Source of the DNA: Deroplatys truncata
Taxonomy: Eukaryota > Arthropoda > Insecta > Mantodea > Mantidae
Length of the DNA stretch: 64,000 nt
Assembly: GCA_030765065.1 (NCBI GenBank)
Contig: CM060984.1
Span: 100,793,488-100,857,487, forward strand
Direction: 5' to 3'
In this document: piece by piece, positions 1 to 11,821 of the stretch
Position numbering within the stretch: the stretch's first letter is position 1
Layout of the letters: every line of letters starts with the position of its first letter
The notes under the pieces: model-generated
Database searches by the model: none
Seen by the model: the letters and a program-made list of their open reading frames with translations, nothing else
Told to the model about the DNA's origin: nothing
Program-made: the position numbers and the translations under genes

Positions 1-621
1 GAAATATTTTCAGGAAAATCCCCTCACCCCAGATTACTCTTTACATGGAAAATGTTTCGAAAATTTTGAGTTTCTCAAAAATGGCTCTAACGATTTTGAT
101 TAAAAATCATATGATTTCATGGCAAATTAAATGTATATCTTGAATTTTCTGGGAATTCCCCTAAAAGCCCTCTTCATCCTGAATGGCTTTCACATAATTG
201 GTAAACCGTAAGAGGTAGACAAACGTTTACAACACAAAAAGTATGGATCTCATTATAACCCACAATTTATGTGATATACATTTTTCTTGTCGAGTGAACC
301 ATTTCGAAGATATCCCTTGTTATTTGTTTGAATTTTCCAATACCTATACTTTTTCTCAAATGGGAATTCGTTATTCGTTTTGTTTTTATATCCTGGACAT
401 GCAAAAAGAATGGAATGCTTCACATAGCAACCATCTCTTAAAAGATTTGACTATTGCTTAAAGTCTCCATATTCCCCTTGCACCTACAAGAAACTTAGCA
501 ATAAGACAGTTTCTGCAAATGTTTATTTCGATTAACATGAAGTAGATGGAGAATAAGCCTTTGTAAAAATAGTTTGTACACGAGTAGAGAAAGTCATGTG
601 AGTGCAACACATCAGATTTTT
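1..621 (+). repeat. R1 dispersed repeat (cut by window start)
   Basis: R1 is the dominant repeat here, about 0.9 kb when complete. On its plus strand it starts TACTTTCTCTACTACGTATAG and runs through a CA/TG microsatellite. It then passes GTATTTAGGTTCAGTATCTT and AACGATTTTGATTAAAATATC, and ends GAGTAGAGAAAGTCATGTGAG followed by ACACATCAGATTTTT. Both ends carry ACTTTCTCTAC facing inwards. This copy lacks its first third. I do not recognise R1 as a named family; no coding capacity is convincing. Confidence 0.7.
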
Positions 622-689
622 CTTGCTACATCCCCGACAAATCAGTTTTATTACCGATTTTCAAAACGTCACATGCAAGTACGTTACAC

Positions 690-790
690 AAAGAGGAAGA
701 TGGAGGATGACGAAGGAGGGAGATTGACAGAAGCAGAAAGGGGAGTGGGAAAGAGAGAAAATGAAAGTGGTGAGAGCGAAGAGTGAGATT
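690..790. repeat. GA-rich low-complexity tract
   Basis: Purine-rich run within a longer repeat. Similar tracts lie at 60,505-60,618 and, in opposite orientation, 63,560-63,740, with related flanks, so all three probably belong to one dispersed element. Confidence 0.5.
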
Positions 791-799
791 GAAGGGGAG

Positions 800-1110
800 A
801 GGGGAAAACGATGAAAGACACTCAACCGATTTTAATAATTCTTTCATCAGTGAAAAGTCCAATTCGTTCTGACAGACATGAGGCTATAAAGCATCTTCTA
901 ATTTAATTTAATGAATAACTAAAACAGATTAAAAAGGATTTACAAAGTCCTTGTACTTGAATACCAACACTTTTTGTTATTTATTTATTTTCTGTTCAAT
1001 TAAAACTAGTACAAAAATTATGTGACAGTTTTGAACGCTATGATCAGTATAGTATGGTATTTCAGTATAGTACGATAGCTATCGTTGGAGTTACAAAAGA
1101 ACATACTTGC
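800..1110. repeat. Fragment of a second dispersed repeat
   Basis: Matches 59,035-59,300 over CTAAAAAGGATTT-type and CGTTGGAGTTA segments. The 59-kb copy also has the ACTAATATTATAAAGAGAG and GTTTGTATGTA motifs common in insect dispersed repeats. Confidence 0.45.
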
Positions 1111-1378
1111 AAAGAAGGCCTTGACTTTTAATCTAGAATGCCAAGGAGTAGAAAAAAGCAGTTGTTACTCCACAGAATATAAATAGTTGTTGCATCCGCA
1201 GAGTATAAAAACAAAAGCCGGTTACATTTTATTACAAGGAATATACATAGATGTCTATGATGTAACACTTCAGCAAACATAAGAAAACGTTTAAAAAGCT
1301 ACAATCAATCCTGCGTTATATTTGTGTCTTTGTCATTTATCAAATACTACAGATACGCGTATGTAGCGAAATAGTGTC

Positions 1379-1450
1379 AAAACCTCTGAATAACCTTAGT
1401 TGTAATTATATATACATATATATAAAATTAAAACAAAGGTTATTCAGAGG

Positions 1451-1454
<4 letters not shown>
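1379..1454. mobile_element. Short hairpin (MITE-like) insertion
   Basis: AACCTCTGAATAACCTT at the left is matched by AAGGTTATTCAGAGGTT at the right, around an AT-rich 40-bp loop. A (TA)n tract follows. Confidence 0.5.

Positions 1455-1488
<34 letters not shown>
1452..1488. repeat. (TA)n microsatellite
   Basis: About 18 TA units directly after the hairpin. Confidence 0.9.
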
Positions 1489-1492
<4 letters not shown>

Positions 1493-1544
1493 TGAAGTTT
1501 CTGGATGTCAAAACCTTCCAATAACCCTGATTTAAGCACCGTCA

Positions 1545-1885
1545 ACTGGGGTGAGATTGGTCCTGCAGGGTGAGATTGTTCCATTTTGGGAAATTTTAAT
1601 TATATTTTTCCTGCCTAAATATCAGTGGGGAAATTTGGATTGTGTGGCTTCTCATGTGTTAAAGAACATATGTTGGCTACACTGAAACAGTTACAGGAGT
1701 TTCAAGAAGACTCCACGGGGGGCAGCAAAATAAAACCAGATTTTGGGGATTACCTTTATATCTATATGGCCTACCTTGCATACATCAGGGGTGACATTGA
1801 TCCAGAGCAGAATATACACCTACAAACAGTGTATTTACAATGCGGACCAAAGTCACCCCCCAAGTCTGGGTGAGATTGTCCCACA
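1545..1885. repeat. Repeat remnant with GTGAGATTG motifs
   Basis: GGGTGAGATTGGTCC, GGGTGAGATTGTTCC and GGGTGAGATTGTCCC occur near 1,550, 1,569 and 1,868. It looks like a degenerate transposon piece; I cannot name the family. No gene is supported. Confidence 0.3.
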
Positions 1886-2025
1886 TTTTTCAAAATTTTT
1901 ATTTCAAAATGCAGTTGGTACATGCTTTGTTTATTAATATGAGGTCATTCCTGCATTAGTTAATAACATATACCTGACCTTTTATAAGCCTTTCCTCGGA
2001 TCCTAGTATCGCTTCCAAAATAGAA

Positions 2026-2893
2026 AAAATCTTATGTGTTACTCTCACATGACTTTCTCTACCCTTGTAAAAACTATTTTTACAAACGCTTATTCTCCAC
2101 CTACTTCATGTTAATCGAGATAAACATTTGCAGACTCTATCTTATTGCTAATTTTCTTGTAGATGTAAGGGGAATATATATTTACAAGGTCAATATAGAA
2201 ATACAGTAGCCTTTAAGCATATACATATCTCTTAATAGCTGGTTGCTAGGTGCAGCACCATTCTCGTTGCCACAGATTAATACTCTTTGCATATACAAGA
2301 CAAAAAATGAATAACGAATTCCCATTTGAGAAAATAAGTATTGAAAAATTTAAGAGAATAACAAGCAATATCTCGAAAATGGTTCACTGAACAAAAAAAT
2401 GTATATACCATAAATTGCGTATTTTAACGCGATCTACATTTTTTGTGTAGTAAAATTTTGTCTATCTCTTATGGTTTACCAGTTATGCAAATGTCGTTCA
2501 CAATGAAGAATACTTTGGAGACATTCCCAGAAAATTCAAGATATACATTTTATTTGTCATGAAAATATCTTAAACATATGATATTTTAATCAAAATCCTT
2601 AGAGCCATTTTTTAGAAAATTAAAATTTTCGAAAAATGTTCCATGTAAAGGGTAATCTGGGGTGGGGGGATTTTCTTGAAAACCTTCGTGTCGCATCTTT
2701 GGAAGATACTGAACCTAAATACCAAGTTTGGTGTTTATCCGACTGTTCATTTCTGACTTATGATGTTCACAGACATGTTTCCAAAAATGCTTTTTTTGGA
2801 TTCAGGTGGTCTTAAAACATATATTTCCGGTGAAATCTCGGTATCGAATTTTTGGGTGGAATACAATACTTCCCCTACTTACTATACGTAGTA
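2026..2893 (-). repeat. R1 dispersed repeat
   Basis: Near-complete minus-strand copy, from AATCTTATGTGTTACTCTCA to ACGTAGTAGAGAAAGTAAAA. Its microsatellite part is almost absent. Confidence 0.75.
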
Positions 2894-2899
2894 GAGAAA

Positions 2900-3470
2900 G
2901 TAAAAAGCAGAGAGAGTAATCTTGCTCGTTGCTCGCCCTGAATCACCTACTGTGCACTGCGTGACCTTCAACTGCGCAGAAAGCAGAACAAATAATTCGT
3001 TTAGTGCAATGGTATGCAATATTTTGCTTTTGAAGTACGTAATCCACCATTCTTAGGTTAATATACCTATTGTAGGTTCAGGATTAGTAGAATAATTGAT
3101 ATATTATAATGTTTCCTACTTTAGTATTTATATTTCTGATATGAACTTATACACATTTTCATTTGGTAGTCGTAACATGAACAACTGCAAAAAGTAATGA
3201 CAATTGTTATATTATTAACATAGTAAAACAACAAGCTCCTTAATTTAGTCAGTACCATTGTAATCGCATTGTAACTCTATTATAACAGTGAAAACGAACA
3301 GGCCTCTTGGTAATTAATTGTTATCTAACACAATTCAATCAAACTACAACGTACTTAATAACTGAAGCATTACAAAGGAACGACAGACCCACCTCTAACT
3401 GATATGGCGTGTTTACCCACTGTAGTGCACGAAACAAGCCTGCTTGCTCTAGCACAAAATTAAGCGAGTT
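2900..3470. other. No feature recognised
   Basis: AT-rich spacer between an R1 copy and the foldback element. No repeat match, frame or signal was found. Confidence 0.5.
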
Positions 3471-3477
3471 AGTGACG

Positions 3478-4494
3478 TCTGGTACACTTGCTTTCATTTA
3501 TGCCATCACCGCACCTTTGGGATACATTTTACCACTTCTCAGCGGGTGCGTGTACATACGTAGCAGGAGGGATGTGTCTGGAGCGTTCTGCCTTTGTTGT
3601 CCGACCAAGCAGTGGCGTGTGTTAACTGTAGCTCACGCGATGTATAAAAGTATTTCGGAGATGCATCCGGAAGAATTGTGGATATGTGGGAAGCCAACTT
3701 GCCATTTGAAGACATTCCTAGGGCAATGCCATGCAACATTCACATGGACAGATTGCTATTTGCAAAATAATGTCTAGTAAATGTGCCCTCTTTGAGAGTA
3801 AAAAGTATAATTTGCTTCAGTTTTGCACAATAGTTGCTGTCATTAAAAATACTGTTTCAGAGAACTTTTTCTTCAGTAGCGCCCTTTAACCGTTTAGGTC
3901 ATACGGACGATGAACGGAATTATGCTCAAATGAGTCCGGGGTCCACAGAGCTTAAAGTTACGCTACATTCGTCTTTACAGGATAAGGGAAATCCCCAGAA
4001 AAACCTTATCGGGTAACTCAGTAATCGAGATTCGAACTGGGGACCTCTTGAATGCGAGGCAGACACACCCCCACACTACAGAGGATGAAGAAATTGTGCA
4101 AAACAGTGTTTTATTTAGTTGTATAATAGGACTGGATAGAGGATTCCAATAATATCTAGTAAATTTGTCCTCTTTGAGAGTAAAAAGTATAATATATTTC
4201 AATTTTACATGATGTTGCCATTATAAATATTTTTCGAGGAGATATTGCACAAAACAGGGTTTTATTTAGTTGTATATTTAAACATATTATTATAAGTGAT
4301 GATGAGTAAAGCTAATGCTCATAATTATATACTCATATGCAAATAATCTAGTACTGTGCACACAAAACAAGCGCCACTGCATGGACAGAAAGGTAAATAG
4401 ATACACACACCTCTTCCATACTCCAATTGTGAAGGGCAGTAGAATGCCGCCCCTGAAGCTGCGGTGACGGCATAAATGGAAGCGAGTGTACATA
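3478..4494. mobile_element. Foldback-type element, copy 1
   Basis: GTACACTTGCTTTCATTTATG with GCCATCACCGCA at 3,482 onward is matched in inverted form by TGCGGTGACGGCATAAATGG and AAGCGAGTGTAC near 4,460-4,490. The internal motif AGTAAATTTGTCCTCTTTGAG, here split to its core CCTCTTTGAGAGTAAAAAGT, recurs at 3,788 and 4,161 and in the second copy at 43.7-45.4 kb. A family B SINE is inserted in it. No transposase is visible. Confidence 0.55.
3893..4084 (-). mobile_element. tRNA-headed SINE, family B
   Basis: The minus strand begins with a tRNA-like head (GTCTGCCTCGCATTCAAGAG then GTTCGAATCTCG, a B-box match). Its body continues to CCGTATGACCTAAACG. The same body occurs at 54,064-54,300 and 34,790-34,970. 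Confidence 0.7.
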
Positions 4495-4499
4495 CAGGC

Positions 4500-5035
4500 T
4501 AACCAGCATTTCGAGAACTTGGAAGACTGTCCGGGGATTTGGGGTTAAGGAAGTCAGACATTCCGCCTACGTTTCACATCCTTTTGCTTGAATATGGGGG
4601 CATTTTTCATCCGTTATTAGGAATAGCCGGGTCTGTACGAAATTAAAATTATAAGGGGTAAAATGGAGGATTTACCGTATAGATGATTATACAGTAATTT
4701 CATAAAGGACGGAGGGAAGCAAATGAAATTAATTTGTCATTGGAGTTTAAAAAACTACCCGTGCAACATAAAATAGCCAGTTAGTCCTATATAAAATACA
4801 CACAATAAGAGCTAATTCCTAGCTCAATCCATACAATCTGTGACAGATTTTATTGAAAATAAATTAATTAACTCATCTGATGGTGGTTCTTTGGTAGGTA
4901 AAACAGCAGAACGTCCGATCTAGCTATCCCCATAAGTAAATTTCAAATCCTTCTAGCTCTGGTGTTACTATTAGACATGTTTCTCGGAGCACTTCATAGT
5001 TGTTAATACAAATACAATTTCACAGAACCAACGCT
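4500..5035. other. No feature recognised
   Basis: AT-rich sequence between the foldback element and the Tc1 element. Nothing assignable was seen on either strand. Confidence 0.5.
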
Positions 5036-6555
5036 GTGCTGGTGTGCAAAACCTAAGGACGAAAGTAATCTCCGCATGCTGTGACACTGCCAAGTAACAT
5101 AGCTCGATGAAATTGAATCATACATAGAGGGAAGTGCTGCGGTATGATACAGTAGGCAACTAAACGAAATATGTAATGAGATGAACAGAAATGCCACTTT
5201 AATTCATACACCATAAGCTACACTAAAGTCAATACGACATATGATGGCTCTCTAGATTTACAGAAACAGATACATGGTGCTTAAAAGGGTGTATAATGAC
5301 CACGGACAAAAATGCATGCTCTGCATCGTGCTCCCAAGCTGGCCAAAAGGTTGGTAAGCAGTTCTTGTGGTAGGGCGTTCCATTCCTCCACCAGCGTTGT
5401 TGACAACTGTTGGATGGTCGTTGGTGCATATGGATGTGCTGCAATGCGTCTCACCAAAGCATCCCACACGTGTTCCATGGCATTTAAATCAGGGGAACGG
5501 GCAGGCCAGTCCATTCGCCGAATATCCTCTCGTTCCAAGAGATCCTCCACCTGCGCTGTTTGATGGGGTCGCGCATTGTCATCCATAAAAATGAAGTCAG
5601 GGCCAACTGCACCCCTGAACTAACGCACATGGGGAAGGAGTACAGTATCACAATAAGCGTACCGTGTTCAAAGATTTGGAGGTCGGTGCGCCCATGCAAC
5701 ATTATGCCTCCCCAAACCATAACACCCGAACCACCAAAATGATCATGTTCAAGGCTGTTTTCCTAGGTTCATTACGTGTTCCCACCTTTCGCCAGATGAG
5801 GGTACGTCGAGAATCACTACTTAGACTGAATCTGCTTTCATCCAAGAAGAGCACGCGACCCCATTCCTCGTTGGTCCAATTTTGATGCTCTTGGGACCAT
5901 CGCAAACGGTGCCGCAGATGTGCGGATTTCAATGGATCACAACGTATTGGCCGTCGGGCAAAGAGACCACCTCTGTGTAGTCGCCGTGCCACTGTGTATT
6001 TTGAGATTGCGTGCCTAACTGTCCCGTTAAATGTGGTTGCAATTGCACCCGCTGTTTGTCGTGGATCCCTTCTTTCCTGTTGCTACGGTCATCTGCTGAT
6101 GAGTTGAGCGTGGTCGACCACCACCTCTCCTTGGGCAGCAGTACCTGTAGTTTGGAAGGTTCCCCATGCACGTGAAACAATGTTGTGAACAATTCCAAAC
6201 TCCTGAGCAACACTCGTCACACTTCCCCCTTCTTCCAGTTTCCCGATGATTCTTCCCCGTGTGAAGCCCGTGGTGTCTACGGGCCATGTTGCAATGAAGA
6301 ACACCACTACAGTGCACCGTAACATCTCGTTAATTGCCACACACCTGTTGTCCTGTTTCGTCAACTGCCCCGTGTTGCGAGCCCAGACACATTTGGCACT
6401 ATAGGCTCGCTATACTCACGCCATGTGACGTCCAGCTTTCTGTGCACGTGTGAGAGACCTCTGGCAACATGCTCCCGCACCTTCATCTACTTCCACCAAG
6501 TAGATAATTTGTTATGTTACTTTACCCATCTCGTCCTTAGATTTTGCACACCGGT
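5036..6555 (-). mobile_element. Tc1-like transposon, about 1.5 kb
   Basis: Terminal inverted repeats are CTGGTGTGCAAAACCTAAGG at 5,039 onward and CCTTAGATTTTGCACACCGG ending at about 6,554. Length and TA-rich right flank fit Tc1/mariner. The only gene inside is a broken minus-strand transposase. The right end abuts a (TA)n microsatellite. Confidence 0.8.
5281..6330 (-). pseudogene. Tc1-like DD34E transposase, frameshifted
   Basis: Reading the minus strand, an N-terminal helix-turn-helix (TRGRIIGKLEEGGSVTSVAQ) appears near 6,270. GRPRSTH follows in another frame near 6,120, then the catalytic core. The catalytic triad is still visible: first D in VLFLDESRFSL (about 5,850), second D in MDDNARPHQTA (about 5,570), E in SPDLNAMEHVW (about 5,480). 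The pieces lie in at least three frames, so it carries several frameshifts and cannot make active protein. Family assignment is firm from the motif order and spacing. Transposases of this type cut and paste at TA dinucleotides. Confidence 0.85.

Positions 6556-6558
<3 letters not shown>

Positions 6559-6615
<57 letters not shown>
6559..6615. repeat. (TA)n microsatellite
   Basis: About 28 TA units immediately beside the right Tc1 terminus, so either the target tract or an expanded TA duplication. A shorter TA run lies at 6,671-6,688. Confidence 0.9.
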
Positions 6616-6617
<2 letters not shown>

Positions 6618-6689
6618 TTGAATTAATAACTCTAATCATATATTTAAATTGAAAAATTTATTTTTACAATGAAATATATATATATATAC

Positions 6690-7170
6690 ACGTAAGTCCA
6701 ATTACTAAAACGTAATGCCTTAACTCCATTGTACTTGAGGTTATCTGAATTATTATGACGAGTTAGAGCTTTTTGAATTAGTAATAACGTAAAAGATCTG
6801 CCGATAAACCAAAATTAATTTCAGTATAGGACAGTAAACTGTGAAATGCGTTTTTTGGCCTTGAATATTACGTACAACGTCCTCTGAAGGAAGAAAACTA
6901 CCATTTGTTTTATAAGGGCAGAACAAGCACAGATATTTCAAATCATTTTCGTAAATAACACAGGATTTTTCATTCCTTATTAGAAATATCATGGGGGAGG
7001 GGTAGCAGATTACAGTTTTAAGGGGAAATGAATTGTTTCATCATAAACATCGTCTAAGTAATTGTACAATTATTTCATAAAAATTGACGGAGTGGTAAAG
7101 AGAATTAAACCGCCATTCGAGGATTCACAAGCCAGCCGTGCAACGTTGCACAAGCCAGCTAGTTTATACG
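6690..7170. other. No feature recognised
   Basis: AT-rich spacer; no gene or repeat match seen. Confidence 0.45.
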
Positions 7171-7179
7171 CTATGCGTT

Positions 7180-7515
7180 AAATAAATCTTATGCGTTACA
7201 TTCACATAATTTTCATTACCCACCATCGCTCATTTTTAAATATTTGCTGCAAGCTATTATGCAAAGATTTTTTTGCTGTTTACTTCATGTTAATTGAGAT
7301 AAGCCTTTACGAAAATAGTTCAATTACACATTTCGTTGACGGTACAAGGGGCATATGGGGAAACTGAATCGGTGGTCAGATTTTCATGCAAATTGCTATA
7401 CACTGGCCTTAAAATTCCATACTCTTTTTATGACAACGCGAGAAACAACCGATATCGACAGCATTTTAAAAAGTCGGATGTGTTACATTCACATGACTTT
7501 CCCTACCCTCATGCT
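7180..7515 (-). repeat. R1 dispersed repeat, old partial copy
   Basis: Shares CTTCATGTTAATTGAGATAA, ACACATTTCGTTG and the terminal GTGTTACATTCACATGACTT with other copies; strongly diverged. Confidence 0.5.
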
Positions 7516-7745
7516 AGCATCTAGTTCTCGAGGTCGTGGGTTCAAACCCGGCGGAAGGCGATGGATTTTTTCTGGCGTAAAAATCTTTAGCATGGCTTCC
7601 TTCGGAAGGGAAATAAAGCCGGTGGTTCCGTGTCGTAGTTTTACGGCACGTAAAAGAACCTTAAGCGCGATAAAGAAGTCTGTGAACAAAATTACAGGTC
7701 TTTCACGCCCAGTACGCATGGAACGCTAAGGACCACAGCAGTTAA
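7516..7745 (+). mobile_element. tRNA-headed SINE, family E
   Basis: A tRNA-like B box, GGTCGTGGGTTCAAACCCGG, is followed by a body with GGCATCC-poor, GC-richer sequence including TTTTACGGCACGTAAAAGAA. It is the only copy seen in this window. The family is new to me. Confidence 0.55.
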
Positions 7746-7937
7746 AGAGGGCCATAAGTAAAATTCGGTTTAATTTTTCTCTATCGATTACACTAGTCTG
7801 CATGATATCGGATGACTGAAAACTAATAAGTGATTCTGACTCACTTTGTTATGGTATTTCAGAACTGCTTTTAGTTTTTTTCTATCACGTACAGTTGTTT
7901 CACAATTTCACTTTAAAACTATAGAGATATAAAGATA

Positions 7938-8497
7938 TTGCTTCCGCCACTACACATAAAATTGGGCTTGATGAAGCAATTTGTAAGGGCTCTGCCACAG
8001 GATGAACCCTGCTTCAAGTACCTTTCCAAGAAATTTCCCTTCATTACACAAGACAAATTAAAGGCCGGAATTTTTGTTGGTCCTCAAATAAAGAAATTGA
8101 TGAAGGATGAAGATTTTGAGAAGACAATGAATGAGAGAGAAATAGAAGCATGGACCGTCTTCCGATCAGTTACTGAAAACTTCTTAGGCAATAACAAAGA
8201 TCCTAATTACAAGGCCATTGTCGAAACAATGTTGGAAAATTTCATGAAGATGGGTTGTAACATGGGTGTAAAGGTGCATTTTCTGCATTCACATATCGAC
8301 TACTTTCCAGAAATCTGGGACATTGTAGTGAAGAGCAGGGTGAACGTTTTCACCAAGATGTTAAGGAAATGGAGAGGAGGTACCAGGGGAGATGGAATGA
8401 AACTATGATGGCCGACTACTGTTGGATGTTGAGGAGGGACAGTCATCTTCAAGGATCTGCAAGGAAGTCAAAGAAGAGAATGTTTGGAAAAAATTAA
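7938..8497 (+). pseudogene. Fragment of a widespread arthropod repeat-associated protein
   Basis: A 156-codon frame holds LPPLHIKLGLMKQFVRAL, then FPFITQDKLKAGIFVGPQI and ENFLGNNKDPNYKAIV. From memory these match a very common uncharacterised arthropod family that is usually multicopy and thought to be transposon-derived. The frame breaks near 8,322; the expected continuation (EEQGERFHQD, then MMADYCWMLRRD) is found in the next frame up to a stop at 8,497. The 5' part of the protein is missing upstream. I infer a dead fragment of a mobile element. Biochemical function of the family is unknown to me. Confidence 0.65.
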
Positions 8498-8499
8498 AT

Positions 8500-8800
8500 G
8501 AAACACTTTGGCTTCTTGTTTTGTTAAAATGTAGTCATGAAATAAATTAGGGGAGTTCTTGAGAGTATTCTTAAAATGTTTCTTTAATAAAAAACTTACC
8601 TTGTGTGAAATGGTATTTGAATACTTTTCTACGCTCATTAGTAAAATTGGCAAAACATTACTTATTTTGTGTAAAAGCCTGACGTGATAGAAAAAAGGAA
8701 GCTATTTCTGGAATCAGCATAAAAATTTGATTCAGGAACACCTTTTAAGAAATCATCTGACAAAAAGTTTGAAAATGCAGACTAGTGTTATTAAAGAGTA
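8500..8800. other. No feature recognised
   Basis: AT-rich 3' flank of the broken frame; no clear poly(A) signal or further repeat. Confidence 0.4.
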
Positions 8801-9036
8801 CGCAAAATATTCTTACGAAAGATTATTTTTCTATCTACTTCATTATAATCGAGATAAACCTTTACAGAAATAGATGCATTACACATTTCGTTATACACAT
8901 AGCGATGGTCAAATATTTAAGAGCCAGACGGTAAATGTCGACCTTAAAATTCCATACTGTTTCCATCCAATCGCAAGCAACAGCTGAAAATCGATTGGAC
9001 TTTAAAAGAATGGCTAAGCATTGAACAATTCAAAGC
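8800..9036 (-). repeat. R1 dispersed repeat, old partial copy
   Basis: Shares CTACTTCATTATAATCGAGAT, shortened here to its core TAATCGAGATAAACC, and TAAAATTCCATACTGTTTCC. A SINE is inserted directly after it. Confidence 0.5.
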
Positions 9037-9292
9037 GGCTGGCCCCTTAGTTCAGTCGATAGAGCGATTCCTGGCTGGGGGGTGGAAATTTTTCTCTAGC
9101 CAAGATTATTCCTTATCCTCCCAGGTGTGAATGTGTGTATGATCCAATGATTAAAAATCAAAGTGCAAGAAACCGAACGACAAAAGCTACACGAGCTAAC
9201 ACCATTGCCAATGGTAATAAGTTCCAAAGGAAAGGCCGCAGATAAGACCAATGTAGTTAAAGGCGGGGTATAAATGGAACTAAAAGAAAAAA
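9037..9292 (+). mobile_element. tRNA-headed SINE, family A
   Basis: The head GGCTGGCCCCTTAGTTCAGT carries an A box; the B box is damaged. The body ends AAAGGCGGGGTATAAATGGA and an A-rich tail. Same family as 33,593-33,880 and 42,500-42,790. Confidence 0.75.
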
Positions 9293-10135
9293 ATCTGATA
9301 TGTTACACTCATATGACTTTCTCTACTCTTGTACAAACTATTTTTACAAATGCTTATTCTCCATATGCTTCATGTTAATCGAGATGTTAATCTTATTGTT
9401 AATTTACTTGTAGATGCAAGGGGAACATGGTAGGTTTTAAGCGACAGTCAAATCTTTTAAGCGCTGGTTGCTATGTGGCGCATTCCATTCTCTTTGCATG
9501 TCCAGACATAAAAAAAAGAATAACGAATTTGAGAAAAAGTATAAGTATTGAAAAACTTAATGGAATAAAAAGCAATATCTCGAAAATGGTTCACTCAACA
9601 AAAAAAATGTATATGACATAAATTGTGTATTTTAACGCGATCTACATTTTTTGTGTAGTAAAATTTTGGTTATCTCATATGGTTTACCAGTTATGCAAAA
9701 GTCGTTCACAATGAAGAATACTTCTGGAGACATTCCCAGAAAATTCAAGATATACATTTTATTTGTCATGAAAATACCTTAAACATATGATATTTTAATC
9801 AAAATCGTTAGAGCCATTTTTGAGAAAATTAAAATTTTCGAAAAATGTTCCATGTAAAGGGTAATCTGGGGTGGGGGGATTTTCTTGAAAACCTTGTGTC
9901 GCATCTCTGGAAGATACTAAACCTAAATACCAAGTTTGGTGCTTATCCGACTGTTCGTTTCTGAGTTATGCTGTTCACAGCCACACAGACTCACACACTG
10001 ACATGTTACCAAAAATGTTTTTTTTTTATTCAGAGGGTCTCAAAACATGTATTTCCGATGAGATCTCGGAATCGAATTTTTTAGTGGAATACAATACTTC
10101 CCCTACTTAGTATACGTAGTAGAGAAAGTAAAAAA
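9290..10135 (-). repeat. R1 dispersed repeat
   Basis: Well-preserved minus-strand copy, first of a head-to-tail run reaching to 12,060. Confidence 0.75.
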
Positions 10136-10897
10136 TTCGAAGCGGTAATAAAGGATATCTTGAAAATGGTTATGGCACAAAAACGTTACTTGAACTAAAT
10201 TGTGTATTTTAAGGACATCTACATATTATGTGTAGTTCTGAGTACGTCTCACGTTTACCAGTTATACAAGATTACACAAACTCCTTATGGAATAAAGAGG
10301 ACTTTACAGGCTATTCCCAGAAAACTCAAGATATACATTTTATTTATCATCTAAATATCCTTAATATATGGTACTTTAATAAAAACTGTTAAGCTATTTT
10401 TGAGAAAATAAAACATTTTCTTGAAAATTTTCGTGTCGTAACTTTGAAAGGTACTGAACTTAATTAACAAGTTTGTATTTATCCGGCTTTTCTTTTTGAG
10501 TTATGCTGATCAGCCAAGACATACACACGGACCTTTTTCTAAAACTGCTTCGTTTTTTATTCAGGAGGCCTTAAAACATGTATTTCTGTTGAAATCTCGG
10601 TATCAATTTTTGTGTGGAATGTAATACCTTCTCTACCTACTAAGTATGTGGTAGAGAAAGTAAAAATGACAAAGTATTGAACATTTCAAACCAATAATAA
10701 CGGATATCTCGGAAATAGCTGAGCCCCCCAAAAAGATTCGAAATAAATTACATGTTTAAAAATGTCTATATTATTTTATGCACTGCGTTTTTGTCTATCT
10801 CTTAACGTTCACCAGTTATACAAAATTCCTTCCGAATGAAGAGAACTTCACAGGCTGTTCTCAGAAAATTCAAGATTAGATCTTATTTGTCATGTAA
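10136..10897 (-). repeat. R1 dispersed repeat, two diverged partial units
   Basis: Units 10,136-10,665 and 10,666-10,897 of an older R1 subfamily, each truncated, head to tail with their neighbours. Confidence 0.6.
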
Positions 10898-11821
10898 ATG
10901 TAAAAAATCTGATGTGTTACACTCACATGACTTTCTCTACTCTTGTACAAACTATTTATACAAACGCTTGTTCTCCATCTACTTCATGTTAATCGAGATA
11001 AACATTTGCAGACTCTATCTTATTGCTAATTTTCTTGTAGATGTAAGGGGAATATATATTTACAAGGGCAATTTGGAAATACAGTAGCCTTTAAGCACAT
11101 ATCTCTTAATAGCTGGTTGCTAGGTACAGCACCATTCCCTTTCCCACAGATTAATACTCTTTGCATATCCAAGACAAAAAAAAATGAATAACGAATTCCC
11201 ATTTGAGAAAATAAGTATTGAAAAATTTAAGAGAATAACAAGCAATATCTCGAAAATGGTTCACTCAACAAAAAAAAATGTATATGACATAAATTGTGTA
11301 TTTTAACGCGATCCACATTTTTTGTGTAGTAAAATGCTGTCTATCTCTTATGGTTTATCGGTTATGCAAAAGTCGTTCACAATGAAGAATACTTTTGGAG
11401 ACATTCCCAGGAAATTCAAGATATACATTTCATTTGTCATAAAAATATCTTAAACATATGATATTTTAATCAAAATCGTTAGAGCCATTTTTGAGAAAAT
11501 TAAAATTTTCGAAAAATCTTCCATGTAAAGGGTAATCTGGGGTGGGGGGATTTTCTTGAAAACCTTCGTGTCGCATCCTTGGAAGATACTGAACCTAAAT
11601 ACCAAGTTTGGTGTTTATCCGACTGTTCGTTTCTGAGTTATGCTGTTCACAGACACACACACAGACAGACACACAGACACACACACGGACATGTTTCCAA
11701 AAATGCTTTTTTTGGATTCAGGGGGTCTCAAAACATATATTTCCGGTGAAATCCCGGTATCGAATTTTTGGGTGGAATACTATACTTCCCCTACTTACTA
11801 TACGTAGTAGAGAAAGTAAAA
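10898..11821 (-). repeat. R1 dispersed repeat, full-length copy
   Basis: One of the most complete copies, 924 bp, with a CA-rich tract at 11,651-11,691 and both terminal motifs. Confidence 0.8.

Noticed and set aside
3409-3777. 122-codon open frame
   Set aside because: It runs through the left arm of the foldback element and has no family signal.
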